Positions 22,155 to 29,985 of a DNA stretch of 34,038 nt are shown here, one piece after another (position 1 is the stretch's first letter; the number at the start of each line of letters is the position of its first letter). Under the pieces are notes generated by a model that did not search any database, was not told the origin of the DNA, and saw only the letters and a list, made by a program, of their open reading frames with translations. This DNA comes from Nonomuraea terrae. GTDB taxonomy: Bacteria > Actinomycetota > Actinomycetes > Streptosporangiales > Streptosporangiaceae. The translations under genes were made by a program, and so were the position numbers. The stretch spans positions 1-34,038 of the forward strand of contig NZ_SMKQ01000081.1 of assembly GCF_004348995.1 (NCBI RefSeq), written 5' to 3'.

Positions 22155-23318
22155 GTGACCAGACCGTCGGCCTATCTTGATCATGCGGCTACCACGCCCA
22201 TGCTGCCCGAGGCGATCGAGGCCATGACGGAGCAACTCAAACGCCCCGGAAATGCTTCCTCGCTGCACGCCACGGGCCGTCAGGCGCGCCGGGTCGTCGA
22301 GGAGTCCCGCGAGACCATCGCCGACGCGCTCGGCGCCCGGCCCAGCGAGGTCGTCTTCACCTCGGGCGGCACCGAAGCCGACAACCTGGCGATCAAGGGC
22401 CTCTACTGGGCGCGCCGGCCGCGGCGGCGCGTGCTGATCAGCTCCGTCGAGCACCACGCCGTGCTCGACCCGGCCCACTGGCTGGGCGACAGCCAGGGCG
22501 CCCAGGTGGAGCTGCTGGAGGTCGACGAGCACGGCCGCGTCCACCCCGACACACTGCGCAACGCCATCGAGCGCGACCCCGACGACGTGGCCCTGGTCAG
22601 CGTCATGTGGGCCAACAACGAGGTCGGCACGGTCCAGCCCGTCCAGGTGCTGGCCGCGATCGCCCACGACCACGGCATCCCGTTCCACACCGACGCGGTG
22701 CAGGCGGTGGGGCAGCTGCCCGTGTCGTTCGCCGGGTCAGGGGCCGACGCGCTCACCCTCACCGGCCACAAGCTCGGCGGCCCGATGGGCGCCGGCGCGC
22801 TGCTGCTGGCCAGGGGCATGACGCCGGTCTCCGTGCTGCACGGCGGCGGTCAGGAGCGCGACGTGCGCTCCGGCACGCTCGACGCCCCCGCCATCGCGGG
22901 GCTCGCCGCCGCCGTCACCGCCGCCGTCCGCGACCAGGAGGCCGTCGCCCGCCGCCTGACCGCGCTGCGCGACGACCTCATCAAGCGCGTACGCGACGCC
23001 GTGCCCGACGTCGTGCTCAACGGAGACCCCGCCGGGCGCCTGCCCGGCAACGCCCACTTCTCCTTCCCCGGCTGCGAGGGTGACGCGCTGCTCATGCTGC
23101 TCGACGCCAAGGGCGTGGAGTGCTCGACGGGCTCTGCCTGCTCGGCGGGGGTGTCGCAGCCGTCCCACGTGCTGCTGGCCATGGGCGCCGACGCGGCGGC
23201 GGCCCGAGGCTCTTTGCGGTTCTCGCTGGGCCACACCTCGACGGGCGCCGACGTCGACCGCCTCATCGAAGTCCTCCCCGCCGCCGTCGAACGCGCCCGC
23301 CGCGCGGGACTGAGCTGA
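22155..23318 (+). CDS. iscS: Cysteine desulfurase, NifS/IscS-like, 387 aa
   Basis: This is a class V aminotransferase fold that binds PLP. AYLDHAATTP starts the family, SGGTEADN (70-77) and His101 lie near the cofactor, and Lys206 in LTGHKLGGP is the Schiff-base lysine. Cys329 in STGSACSAG is the catalytic persulfide cysteine. The enzyme frees sulfur from L-cysteine. The neighbouring mnmA makes tRNA 2-thiouridine, which needs this sulfur, so the two probably work together; service to Fe-S assembly is possible too. The start is the GTG at 22155, fixed by the family N-terminus. It is divergent from a TetR gene with a shared operator. The name iscS follows the M. tuberculosis gene at the equivalent place. 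Confidence 0.93.
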   Translation: MTRPSAYLDHAATTPMLPEAIEAMTEQLKRPGNASSLHATGRQARRVVEESRETIADALGARPSEVVFTSGGTEADNLAIKGLYWARRPRRRVLISSVEHHAVLDPAHWLGDSQGAQVELLEVDEHGRVHPDTLRNAIERDPDDVALVSVMWANNEVGTVQPVQVLAAIAHDHGIPFHTDAVQAVGQLPVSFAGSGADALTLTGHKLGGPMGAGALLLARGMTPVSVLHGGGQERDVRSGTLDAPAIAGLAAAVTAAVRDQEAVARRLTALRDDLIKRVRDAVPDVVLNGDPAGRLPGNAHFSFPGCEGDALLMLLDAKGVECSTGSACSAGVSQPSHVLLAMGADAAAARGSLRFSLGHTSTGADVDRLIEVLPAAVERARRAGLS

Positions 23319-23340
23319 CCGGCCGCCGCTCGTGTTCATG

Positions 23341-23357
23341 GCCTCACTTCGTGAGGC
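23341..23357. terminator. Hairpin after the cysteine desulfurase gene
   Basis: GCCTCAC and GTGAGGC form a 7-bp perfect stem around a TTC loop, 22 bp after the desulfurase stop. No T-tract follows. Confidence 0.5.
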
Positions 23358-23381
23358 GGCTCGGTCGCCTTGAATGCCGTC

Positions 23382-23481
23382 GCGGGCAAACGATGGCAGC
23401 TTCCTCGCGGGCAGGCGACGGCGGCTTCCTCGCGGGCAGGCGACGGCGGCTTCCTCGTGGGTGGGCGAGGGCGGCTTCCTC
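23382..23481. repeat. Tandem array of four 25-bp units
   Basis: Units at 23382, 23407, 23432 and 23457 each end in GGCTTCCTC or AGCTTCCTC. Units 2 and 3 are identical, unit 1 differs at three bases and unit 4 at several. The array fills the gap between two convergent genes, ending two bases before the stop codon of the DUF695-like gene. There are no spacers, so it is not CRISPR. Confidence 0.85.
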
Positions 23482-23483
23482 GG

Positions 23484-24533
23484 TCAGCTGAGGAAGGGGG
23501 CGACTGCGGTCCAGGCGGGGTCGAGGGTGACCTCGACGCGGGCCCTGCCCTCGGGCCAGGCGGTGAACAGGCTTTTGACGTGGGAGGCCGCGTCACCCGT
23601 GGAGTCGGCGTACACGTGGAAGAGGCGCCGGCCCTCCGTGCTCAGGTGCACCGCCAGGACGGCGTCGTCGCGTGGGTCGAGGAGGGCCGACAGGCGCTCC
23701 TCGACGTCGCGCAGCGCCTCGAGTGAGGCGCCCGCGGGCAGGCCGTCGCCGTCGCGGTGCTTGTAGGGGACGCTGACGGCGATGTGCTGGTCGAGCAGCG
23801 GGCGGTCGACCGGCCGCAGCGGGTGACGGGCCTGCGCCACCAGCGCCGCCCCGCGACCGGAACGGCCCTCCAGCCGCAGCCACTCCTCGCCGGAGTAGCC
23901 CGAGGCGACGTCGGCGACCACGACCGGCAGGTGGACGGCGGCCACGGCGTCGATCGGCTCGAACGTCGCGGGCGCGATCTCACCCACCCACCTGGCCACG
24001 TCGTCCTCGCCCAGCAGGTGGTCCAGGGCCAGCAGGGTGGCCTCCATGCGGGTGTCGCCGTCGATCTCGCCGAACATCGGGTGGTACGCGGTCACGTCGA
24101 CCCGAGGCTGGTTGGGCGGCACCCGCAGACCCAGCGCGAACTTGCCGAGCGCCAGCTCGTAACCGCCCACCTCGATCGTGAGCTCGCTCGCCCGCGGGTT
24201 GGCCCGCCGCGACGGATGGAACTCCCACAGCAGGTCGGACGGCGGCGCCGCCTTGGCCCAGCGGTGGGCCGGCGGCCGCAGCTCGGCGTCGCCCGCCGCG
24301 GTCACCACCAGGGCGTGGGCGGCCTCGCCGCCGGGCGCCACCTCCCACACCAGGCCGGGGTGGATCGCCGCCACCGCGGGCCCGAGCAGCTCGTCGAGGC
24401 CGCTCTTGTCACCGGCCGCCACCAGCGCGTCGAGCCGCGGTCTGGTCTCCTGCCACCACGCCCAGAACCCCGCGATGGCCTCCTGGGAGCGCCCCGCCCC
24501 CTCGTCTGCGTCCTTGCGCCCGAACAGTCGCAT
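23484..24533 (-). CDS. DUF695-like protein of unknown function, 349 aa
   Basis: The N-terminal half begins MRLFGRKDADEG and includes FWAWWQETRPRLDALVAAGD. The C-terminal third has the pattern of DUF695: HIAVSVPYKHRDGDGLPAG, then LRDVEERLSALLDP and EGRRLFHVYADSTGDA. No catalytic motif, signal or membrane segment is seen. The ATG at 24533 gives the typical basic start; an ATG at 24560 in the same frame with GGGAG upstream is an alternative adding nine residues. It diverges from mnmA with a 66-bp gap and is convergent with the desulfurase across a repeat array. Role unknown; the domain call is from recall, not a search. Confidence 0.7.
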   Translation of the reverse strand: MRLFGRKDADEGAGRSQEAIAGFWAWWQETRPRLDALVAAGDKSGLDELLGPAVAAIHPGLVWEVAPGGEAAHALVVTAAGDAELRPPAHRWAKAAPPSDLLWEFHPSRRANPRASELTIEVGGYELALGKFALGLRVPPNQPRVDVTAYHPMFGEIDGDTRMEATLLALDHLLGEDDVARWVGEIAPATFEPIDAVAAVHLPVVVADVASGYSGEEWLRLEGRSGRGAALVAQARHPLRPVDRPLLDQHIAVSVPYKHRDGDGLPAGASLEALRDVEERLSALLDPRDDAVLAVHLSTEGRRLFHVYADSTGDAASHVKSLFTAWPEGRARVEVTLDPAWTAVAPFLS

Positions 24534-24584
24534 GGACGCATACTTCCAGACCCCCGCCATGGTCGCGCACTCCCGGGCGGCCAG

Positions 24585-24590
24585 TACGCT
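24585..24590 (+). promoter_or_regulatory. Putative -10 box of mnmA
   Basis: TACGCT ends ten bases before the ATG at 24600, giving a three-base leader. It is the same hexamer as before the cysteine desulfurase and the MetE-like gene. Confidence 0.4.
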
Positions 24591-24599
24591 GGAAGCGTC

Positions 24600-25658
24600 A
24601 TGGGACTGCGTGTGCTTGCCGCCATGTCGGGCGGCGTCGATTCCGCCGTGGCCGCCGCTCGGATCGCCGAGGCCGGTCACGACGTCACTGGTGTCCACCT
24701 CGCCCTGTCCGCCAACCCCCAATCCCACCGCACGGGAGCCAGGGGCTGCTGCACGATCGAAGACTCCCGTGACGCCCGCCGCGCCGCCGACGTGATCGGC
24801 ATCCCGTTCTACATCTGGGACATGGCGGAGCGCTTCCAGCGCGACGTGGTCGAGGACTTCGTGGCCGAGTACGCCGCGGGCCGCACGCCCAACCCGTGCC
24901 TGCGCTGCAACGAGAAGATCAAGTTCGCCGCGGTGCTCGACCGGGCGCTCGCCCTGGGCTTCGACGCGGTCGCCACCGGCCACCACGCCCGGCTGGTCGA
25001 CGGAGCGTTGTCCAGGAGCGTCGACCAGGGGAAGGACCAGTCGTACGTCCTGGGCGTGCTCACCCGCGAGCAGCTGAGCCACGCGATCTTCCCGCTGGGC
25101 GACTCCACCAAGGCCGAGGTGCGCGAGGAGGCCGCCAGGCGCGGCCTGACCGTGGCCGACAAGCCTGACAGCCACGACATCTGCTTCATCGCCGACGGCG
25201 ACACCCGCGGCTTCCTGTCCAAGCGCCTCGGCTCGGCCGAGGGGCCCATCGTCGACCAGGAGGGCGAGGTCGTGGGCAGCCACCAGGGCGCCCACGGGTT
25301 CACGGTGGGGCAGCGCAAGGGCCTGCGCATCGACCGGCCCGCGGCCGACGGCAGGCCGCGCTACGTGCTGTCGATCGAGCCGGTGTCCAACACGGTGACG
25401 GTCGGCCCGCGTTCGGCGCTGGAGGTCACCACGATCACCTGCGGCCGTCCGGTGTGGAACGGGCCGTCGCGGCGCGACGACCTCACCGTGCAACTGCGGG
25501 CGCACGGCGAGGTCTACCCGTGCCGGTTCCAGGAGAGCGGCGGGCAGCTCACGATCGAGCTCGACCGGCCGGCGACCGGGGTCGCGGCCGGCCAGGCCGC
25601 GGTGCTCTACTCCGGCGCCACCGTCATCGGCTCGGCCACCATCGTCTCGGCTAGCTGA
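24600..25658 (+). CDS. mnmA: tRNA-specific 2-thiouridylase MnmA, 352 aa
   Basis: The PP-loop MSGGVDSAVAAARIAEAG (9-26) adenylates U34 of tRNA. Cys100 in TPNPCLRCNEKIKF and Cys195 in SHDICFIADG are the catalytic pair that transfers sulfur. Other blocks, ATGHHARL and DQSYVLG, are in their usual places, and the C-terminal beta domain is present. The product makes the s2U34 of Lys, Glu and Gln tRNAs, using persulfide from a cysteine desulfurase such as the one encoded at 22155. Start ATG at 24600. Its stop overlaps the end of the convergent MBL-fold gene by eight bases. Housekeeping gene; high confidence. Confidence 0.97.
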   Translation: MGLRVLAAMSGGVDSAVAAARIAEAGHDVTGVHLALSANPQSHRTGARGCCTIEDSRDARRAADVIGIPFYIWDMAERFQRDVVEDFVAEYAAGRTPNPCLRCNEKIKFAAVLDRALALGFDAVATGHHARLVDGALSRSVDQGKDQSYVLGVLTREQLSHAIFPLGDSTKAEVREEAARRGLTVADKPDSHDICFIADGDTRGFLSKRLGSAEGPIVDQEGEVVGSHQGAHGFTVGQRKGLRIDRPAADGRPRYVLSIEPVSNTVTVGPRSALEVTTITCGRPVWNGPSRRDDLTVQLRAHGEVYPCRFQESGGQLTIELDRPATGVAAGQAAVLYSGATVIGSATIVSAS

Positions 25659-26283
25659 GCGTCACCGACTCGCCGACGGGGATGCGGCGGATGTCGCCGC
25701 CCAGCCGCTCGCCCTCCCCTTCCAGCCACCTGTCGACCAGGCCCAGGCCGATCTCGTTGTAGAGCCCGTCGTGGGTGGAGAACGCCCGCGCCGGGCGGAC
25801 GGTCCTGAGGTATTCGACCATCTCCATGAGCTTCAGCCAGGGCGCGCCGGTCGGCACCAGCAGGGTGGGCACCTCCACGTCGGGGACCGTCAGGGCGTCG
25901 CCCGGATAGAAGACCTCGTCGTCGAGCAGGAAGCCGACGTTCTGGACGACGTCCAGGTCGGGGTGGTTGCGAGCGTGCCACTCACCGAACACCTTCACCC
26001 GGAAACCGGCCGTCTGGAAGCCGTCGCCGTGGCGTACGACCTGGACCTTCCCCGGCACTTCCGTGAGCCCCGCGGCGGTGCCCTCGCACGTCCAGATCTC
26101 CAGGTCGGGCGAGGCGGCCTTCAGCTTGGCGACGTCGACGTGATCGGCGTGCTCGTGGGTGATGAGCACCGCGTCGGCGCCGTCGAGCACCGGGGCGTTC
26201 GTGAACGTGCCCGGGTCGATGACGAGGACCTTGCCGTCCTTCTCCACGCGGACGCACGCATGATCGAATTTCGTGAGCCTCAT
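25651..26283 (-). CDS. MBL-fold metallohydrolase (UlaG-like), 210 aa
   Basis: The metallo-beta-lactamase fold is marked by ITHEHADHVD (41-50) with His43, His45, Asp47 and His48. Further metal ligands are in FYPGDAL and FSTHDGLYNE. The start MRLTKFDHACVRVEKDG is typical of the small UlaG/YtnP-like group found in actinobacteria. Hydrolysis of a phosphoester or lactone is expected, but the substrate is unknown. The ATG at 26283 follows a minus-strand TAGGGT box whose predicted transcript starts one base upstream, so the mRNA is essentially leaderless. It overlaps the mnmA 3' end by 8 bp and diverges from the MetE-like gene with only 23 bp between start codons. Confidence 0.9.
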   Translation of the reverse strand: MRLTKFDHACVRVEKDGKVLVIDPGTFTNAPVLDGADAVLITHEHADHVDVAKLKAASPDLEIWTCEGTAAGLTEVPGKVQVVRHGDGFQTAGFRVKVFGEWHARNHPDLDVVQNVGFLLDDEVFYPGDALTVPDVEVPTLLVPTGAPWLKLMEMVEYLRTVRPARAFSTHDGLYNEIGLGLVDRWLEGEGERLGGDIRRIPVGESVTLS

Positions 26284-26290
26284 TGTTCTG

Positions 26291-26300
26291 ACCCTACGCT
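26291..26300. promoter_or_regulatory. Overlapping divergent -10 boxes of the MBL and MetE-like genes
   Basis: ACCCTACGCT holds TAGGGT on the minus strand (26296-26291) and TACGCT on the plus strand (26295-26300), sharing two bases. Transcripts would start at 26284 (minus) and 26307 (plus), the latter exactly at the ATG. Each -35 zone lies inside the opposite gene. Confidence 0.5.
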
Positions 26301-26306
26301 GGTGCC

Positions 26307-27296
26307 ATGTCTACGTGGGAAGCCACCGGGGTCGGTTCGCATCCGGGCGAGGATCATCTTGAGGCGATCAGGGTCGTGTTCGGGGAGGTGCCCGGGCTGC
26401 CGTACCTCCCCGAGCTCCCCGCCAGGGGCGTCGGGGCCGACATGGTCGGTCGGACGGCGGGGCTGCTCGTCGACCTGGCGGTCGAGGTGCAGCCGTCGGG
26501 ATGGCGGCTGACCGACCGTCCAGGCCGCGACCACCACAGGGCCGTCGACCATCTGCGGCGCGACCTCGACGGGCTGGAGGAGATCGCGCACGACTACGCG
26601 GGGCCGATCAAACTGCAGGTCTGCGGGCCGTGGACACTGGCCGCCTCGCTCGAGCTCAGGCACGGCGACAAGGCGCTGTCCGACGCCGGGGCCGTACGCG
26701 ATCTGACGGCCTCGCTGGCGCAGGGGCTCGCCGACCACTGCGCCGAGGTGCGGCGGCGGGTGCCCGGGGTGACGGAGGTCGTGGTGCAGCTCGACGAGCC
26801 GCGGCTGCCGGGGGTGCTGGCGGGCACGGTGCCGACGGCGTCGGGGTTCGGGCGGCTCGCGGCCGTGGAGGAGTGGCGGGTGGAGGAGGCGCTGCGGCTG
26901 TTCGAGAAGCCCATGGTGCACTGCTGCGCGCCGTCCGTGCCGTTCGACCTGCTGCGCCGTGCGGGGGTGCGCGGTGTGTCCGTGGACGCGTCCCTGCTGC
27001 GCCGCCGCGCGGACGACGCGCTCGGGGAGCTCTTCGAGGCGGGGATGGTGCTGTTCCTGGGCGTCGTGCCGGGACGTGACACCCGGCTGGGCGACGCGGG
27101 CGCGGTCGCGAGGCCGGCCGTGGAGCTGTGGCGGCGGCTGGGGTTCGCGCCGGACCGGCTGGCCGAGCAGGTCGTGCTGACCCCCGCGTGCGGGCTGGCG
27201 GGGGCCTCGCCCGCGTACGCGAAGGCGGCGCTGACGGCCTGCAGGAAGGCCGCGCGCGTGCTGCGGGAAGATCCGGCCTGGTCACAGGGCGGATGA
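26307..27296 (+). CDS. Methionine synthase II (MetE) C-domain-like protein, 329 aa
   Basis: The protein opens ATGVGSHPGEDHLEA, and the rest forms a TIM barrel like the catalytic domain of cobalamin-independent methionine synthase. Candidate zinc ligands are His-Cys-Cys in VHCCAPSVPF and Cys in LTPACGLAG. VVVQLDEPRLPG is the DEP motif. It is less than half the length of MetE (about 750 aa) because the N-terminal tetrahydrofolate-binding half is missing. Actinobacteria keep such short proteins next to ligA (Rv3015c in M. tuberculosis). The true reaction is unknown; a methyltransferase acting on a thiol is likely. ATG at 26307 with a -10 box seven bases upstream. Confidence 0.85.
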   Translation: MSTWEATGVGSHPGEDHLEAIRVVFGEVPGLPYLPELPARGVGADMVGRTAGLLVDLAVEVQPSGWRLTDRPGRDHHRAVDHLRRDLDGLEEIAHDYAGPIKLQVCGPWTLAASLELRHGDKALSDAGAVRDLTASLAQGLADHCAEVRRRVPGVTEVVVQLDEPRLPGVLAGTVPTASGFGRLAAVEEWRVEEALRLFEKPMVHCCAPSVPFDLLRRAGVRGVSVDASLLRRRADDALGELFEAGMVLFLGVVPGRDTRLGDAGAVARPAVELWRRLGFAPDRLAEQVVLTPACGLAGASPAYAKAALTACRKAARVLREDPAWSQGG

Positions 27297-27362
27297 GGCG
27301 TGTTCTTGTCGGTGGTCGGCGGTAGCGTTTGCTGAGGGTGTTGGACGAAGGGAGGCCCCGCG

Positions 27363-29552
27363 GTGAGTGAGCCAGGCTCCGAGGTCGAAGGCGTGCCGGT
27401 CGCCGCGCTCAAGCGGCATGCCGAGCTGAGCGAGCTGGTCGAGGAGGCCCGCTGGCGCTATTACGTGCTCGACCAGCCCACGGTCAGCGACGCCCGGTTC
27501 GACGAGTGGTTCCGTGAGCTGCTCGCCCTTGAGGAGGCCCATCCGACGCTCCAGACGCCCGACTCGCCCACCCAGAAGGTGGGCGCGCCCGTGTCGGGCG
27601 ACTTCGCCAAGGTCGAGCATCTCAACCGGATGGAGAGCCTCGACAACGCCTTCGACGCCGACGACATGGCGGGATGGCAGGCGCGGGTGGAGCGGCTGGC
27701 CGAGGGCGACCCCGGCCCCTACCTGTGCGAGCTCAAGATCGACGGGCTGGCCGTGGCGCTGGTCTACCGCGACGGCAAGCTGGAGCGCGGCGCGACCCGC
27801 GGCGACGGCCGTCTCGGCGACGACGTGACGGCCAACGTCCGCACGATCAAGGGCGTGCCCCACCGGCTCACGGGCGACGACGTGCCCAGCCTGGTCGAGG
27901 TGCGCGGCGAGGTCTACATCCCGGTCGACGACTTCGTCAAGCTCAACGAGCAGCTGGTGGAGCAGGGCAAGGCGCCGTTCGCCAACCCGCGCAACTCCGC
28001 GGCCGGCACGCTGCGGCAGAAAGACCCGCGCATCACCGCCCAGCGCCCGCTGCGCATGCTGGTGCACGGCATCGGCATCTGGGAGGGCGCGAGCGAGCCG
28101 CGGGCGCAGTCCGACTGCTACGAGCGGCTGCGCGAGTTCGGGCTGCCGGTCAGCGACCTCTACCGGGTGGTGCCGGGCATCAAGGAGGTCAACGAGTTCA
28201 TCGAGCACTACCGCGCCCACCGGCACGACCCCCCTTACGAGATCGACGGGGTCGTGGTGAAGGTCGACGACTTCCGCACGCAGCGGGAGCTGGGCTCGAC
28301 CTCGCGGGCGCCGCGCTGGGCGATCGCGTTCAAATATCCGCCAGAAGAGGTCAACACCAAGCTGCTCGACATCCAGGTCGGGGTCGGGCGCACGGGGCGG
28401 GTGACGCCGTTCGCGGTGATGGAGCCGGTCGTGGTGTCGGGCTCGACCGTCGAGCGGGCCACGCTCCACAACGCCGCCATCGTCCAGAAGAAGGGCGTGC
28501 TCATCGGCGACACCGTGGTGCTGCGCAAGGCGGGCGACGTCATCCCCGAGGTCGTCGGGCCGGTGGCGGCGCTGCGCGACGGGTCCGAGCGGGAGTTCGT
28601 CATGCCCACCCACTGCCCGGAGTGCGGCACCGAGCTGGCGTACGAGAAGGAGGGCGACGCCGACCTGCGCTGCCCCAACGCGCGTGGCTGCCCGGCGCAG
28701 ATCCGCGAGCGCATCTTCTTCGCGGCGAGCCGGCGCGCGCTCAACATCGACGGGCTCGGCTACGTCGCGGCCACCGCGCTCACCCAGCCGCTGCCGCCGC
28801 AGCAGCCGGTGGTGCGCACCGAGGCCGACCTGTTCGACCTGACGCTGGAGCAGATCATGCCGATCAGGTCGGTGGTCCGCGACCCCGACACCGGTCTGCC
28901 CAAGATCGATGCGAAGACGGGTGAGGAGAAGGTCGTCTCCCTGTTCCGCAACCTCGACGGCGAGCCCAGCCAGAACGCCCTGGTGCTGATGGACGAGCTG
29001 GAGAAGGCCAAGCAGGCCTCGCTCGCCCAGGTGCTGGTGGCCCTGTCGATCCGCCACATCGGCCCGCCCACGGCCCGCGCCCTGGCGGCCGAGATGCGCT
29101 CGATCGACGCGATCATGAACGCCTCCGAGGAGGAGCTGGCCGCCGTCGAAGGCATCGGGCCCCGGGTGGCGGCCACGATCCGGGAGTGGTTCGAGGTCGA
29201 CTGGCACCGCGAGATCGTCGAACGCTGGCGGGCGGCCGGGGTGCGGATGGAGGACGAGCCGGCTCCGGAGAAGGGGCCGCAGACCCTCGAAGGGCTGACG
29301 TTCGTGGTGACGGGCACGCTGGAGGGCTACACCCGCGACTCGGCGGCCGAGGCGCTCACGAGCCAGGGCGGCAAGGTGGCCTCCTCGGTGTCGAAGAAGA
29401 CGTCGTTCCTGATCGCGGGGGAGAACGCCGGGTCGAAATACGACAAGGCGGTGAGCCTCGGGGTGCCGATCCTCGACGGGGAGGGGTTCGAGGTCCTGCT
29501 CAAGGAGGGCCCGGAAGCGGCCTCGGAGAAGGTCGTCCCGCCCGAATCCTGA
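27363..29552 (+). CDS. ligA: NAD-dependent DNA ligase LigA, 729 aa
   Basis: The domain order is complete. The NAD-binding Ia domain (RWRYYVLDQPTVSDARFDEW) is followed by the adenylation domain with Lys125 in CELKIDGLA, then the OB fold. The zinc finger CPECGTEL to CPNARGC lies near residues 419-444, followed by HhH repeats and a C-terminal BRCT domain (about 641-715, LTFVVTGTLEGYTRDSA). It seals nicks in replication and repair using NAD+. Between the zinc finger and the HhH repeats there is an extra polar segment of about 33 residues (roughly 503-535, including DPDTGLPKIDAKTGEEK). The GTG at 27363 follows AAGGGAGG with good spacing. A TAGCGT box at 27323 may be the -10. Confidence 0.97.
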   Translation: MSEPGSEVEGVPVAALKRHAELSELVEEARWRYYVLDQPTVSDARFDEWFRELLALEEAHPTLQTPDSPTQKVGAPVSGDFAKVEHLNRMESLDNAFDADDMAGWQARVERLAEGDPGPYLCELKIDGLAVALVYRDGKLERGATRGDGRLGDDVTANVRTIKGVPHRLTGDDVPSLVEVRGEVYIPVDDFVKLNEQLVEQGKAPFANPRNSAAGTLRQKDPRITAQRPLRMLVHGIGIWEGASEPRAQSDCYERLREFGLPVSDLYRVVPGIKEVNEFIEHYRAHRHDPPYEIDGVVVKVDDFRTQRELGSTSRAPRWAIAFKYPPEEVNTKLLDIQVGVGRTGRVTPFAVMEPVVVSGSTVERATLHNAAIVQKKGVLIGDTVVLRKAGDVIPEVVGPVAALRDGSEREFVMPTHCPECGTELAYEKEGDADLRCPNARGCPAQIRERIFFAASRRALNIDGLGYVAATALTQPLPPQQPVVRTEADLFDLTLEQIMPIRSVVRDPDTGLPKIDAKTGEEKVVSLFRNLDGEPSQNALVLMDELEKAKQASLAQVLVALSIRHIGPPTARALAAEMRSIDAIMNASEEELAAVEGIGPRVAATIREWFEVDWHREIVERWRAAGVRMEDEPAPEKGPQTLEGLTFVVTGTLEGYTRDSAAEALTSQGGKVASSVSKKTSFLIAGENAGSKYDKAVSLGVPILDGEGFEVLLKEGPEAASEKVVPPES

Positions 29553-29985
29553 CACCCGCCTTCGCGCAGCCGGGCAACTCCTCGGCGACCCTCACAGGCG
29601 GGCCTCGGCGGTCATTCAGGCCGGCCGCCGCACCGGTGGTTTCGGTCATTGCGTGGAGAACGCCGACACCTGCGATCGGACACTGTCCCGCACTGGAGCA
29701 CCGTGCAAGGCACCTGTAACACCCGCGAGATGGTGCTCATGCGCGACGGCGGGTCGTGACGAGCTCAACGGGCGCGGCCGTCGCCGGCTCCGGGTACTCG
29801 CCGTACGCGGCGCCACCTGGACGGCAGGCACAGCACCTGACCGACCTCTGACGCGGACTCGACCAGGTGAGCGTGGCCGAGCAGGTCGTCACCCAGATGC
29901 TCGCCGAGCCTGTCCACCGCGCATCCGACGTACACCCTTCAGCAGGAACCTGACGGCGCCCGCCGACGTCCCTGTCGCTGGACGT
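29553..29985. other. Intergenic, mostly without a supported gene
   Basis: This 433-bp stretch lies between the convergent ligA and GNAT genes. From 29653 a plus-strand frame reads ENADTCDRTLSRTGAPCKAP and then TPARWCSCATAG. The cysteine spacing resembles short Cys-rich zinc-ribbon proteins of mobile elements, but the frame then degrades with no sensible end. It may be a remnant. No terminator, tRNA or repeat was recognised. Confidence 0.3.

Noticed and set aside
23382..23481. A CRISPR array
   Set aside because: The 25-bp units abut with no spacers between them and no cas gene is present.
26307..27296. A full methionine synthase metE
   Set aside because: The protein is 329 residues and lacks the N-terminal folate-binding half, so MetE activity should not be assumed.
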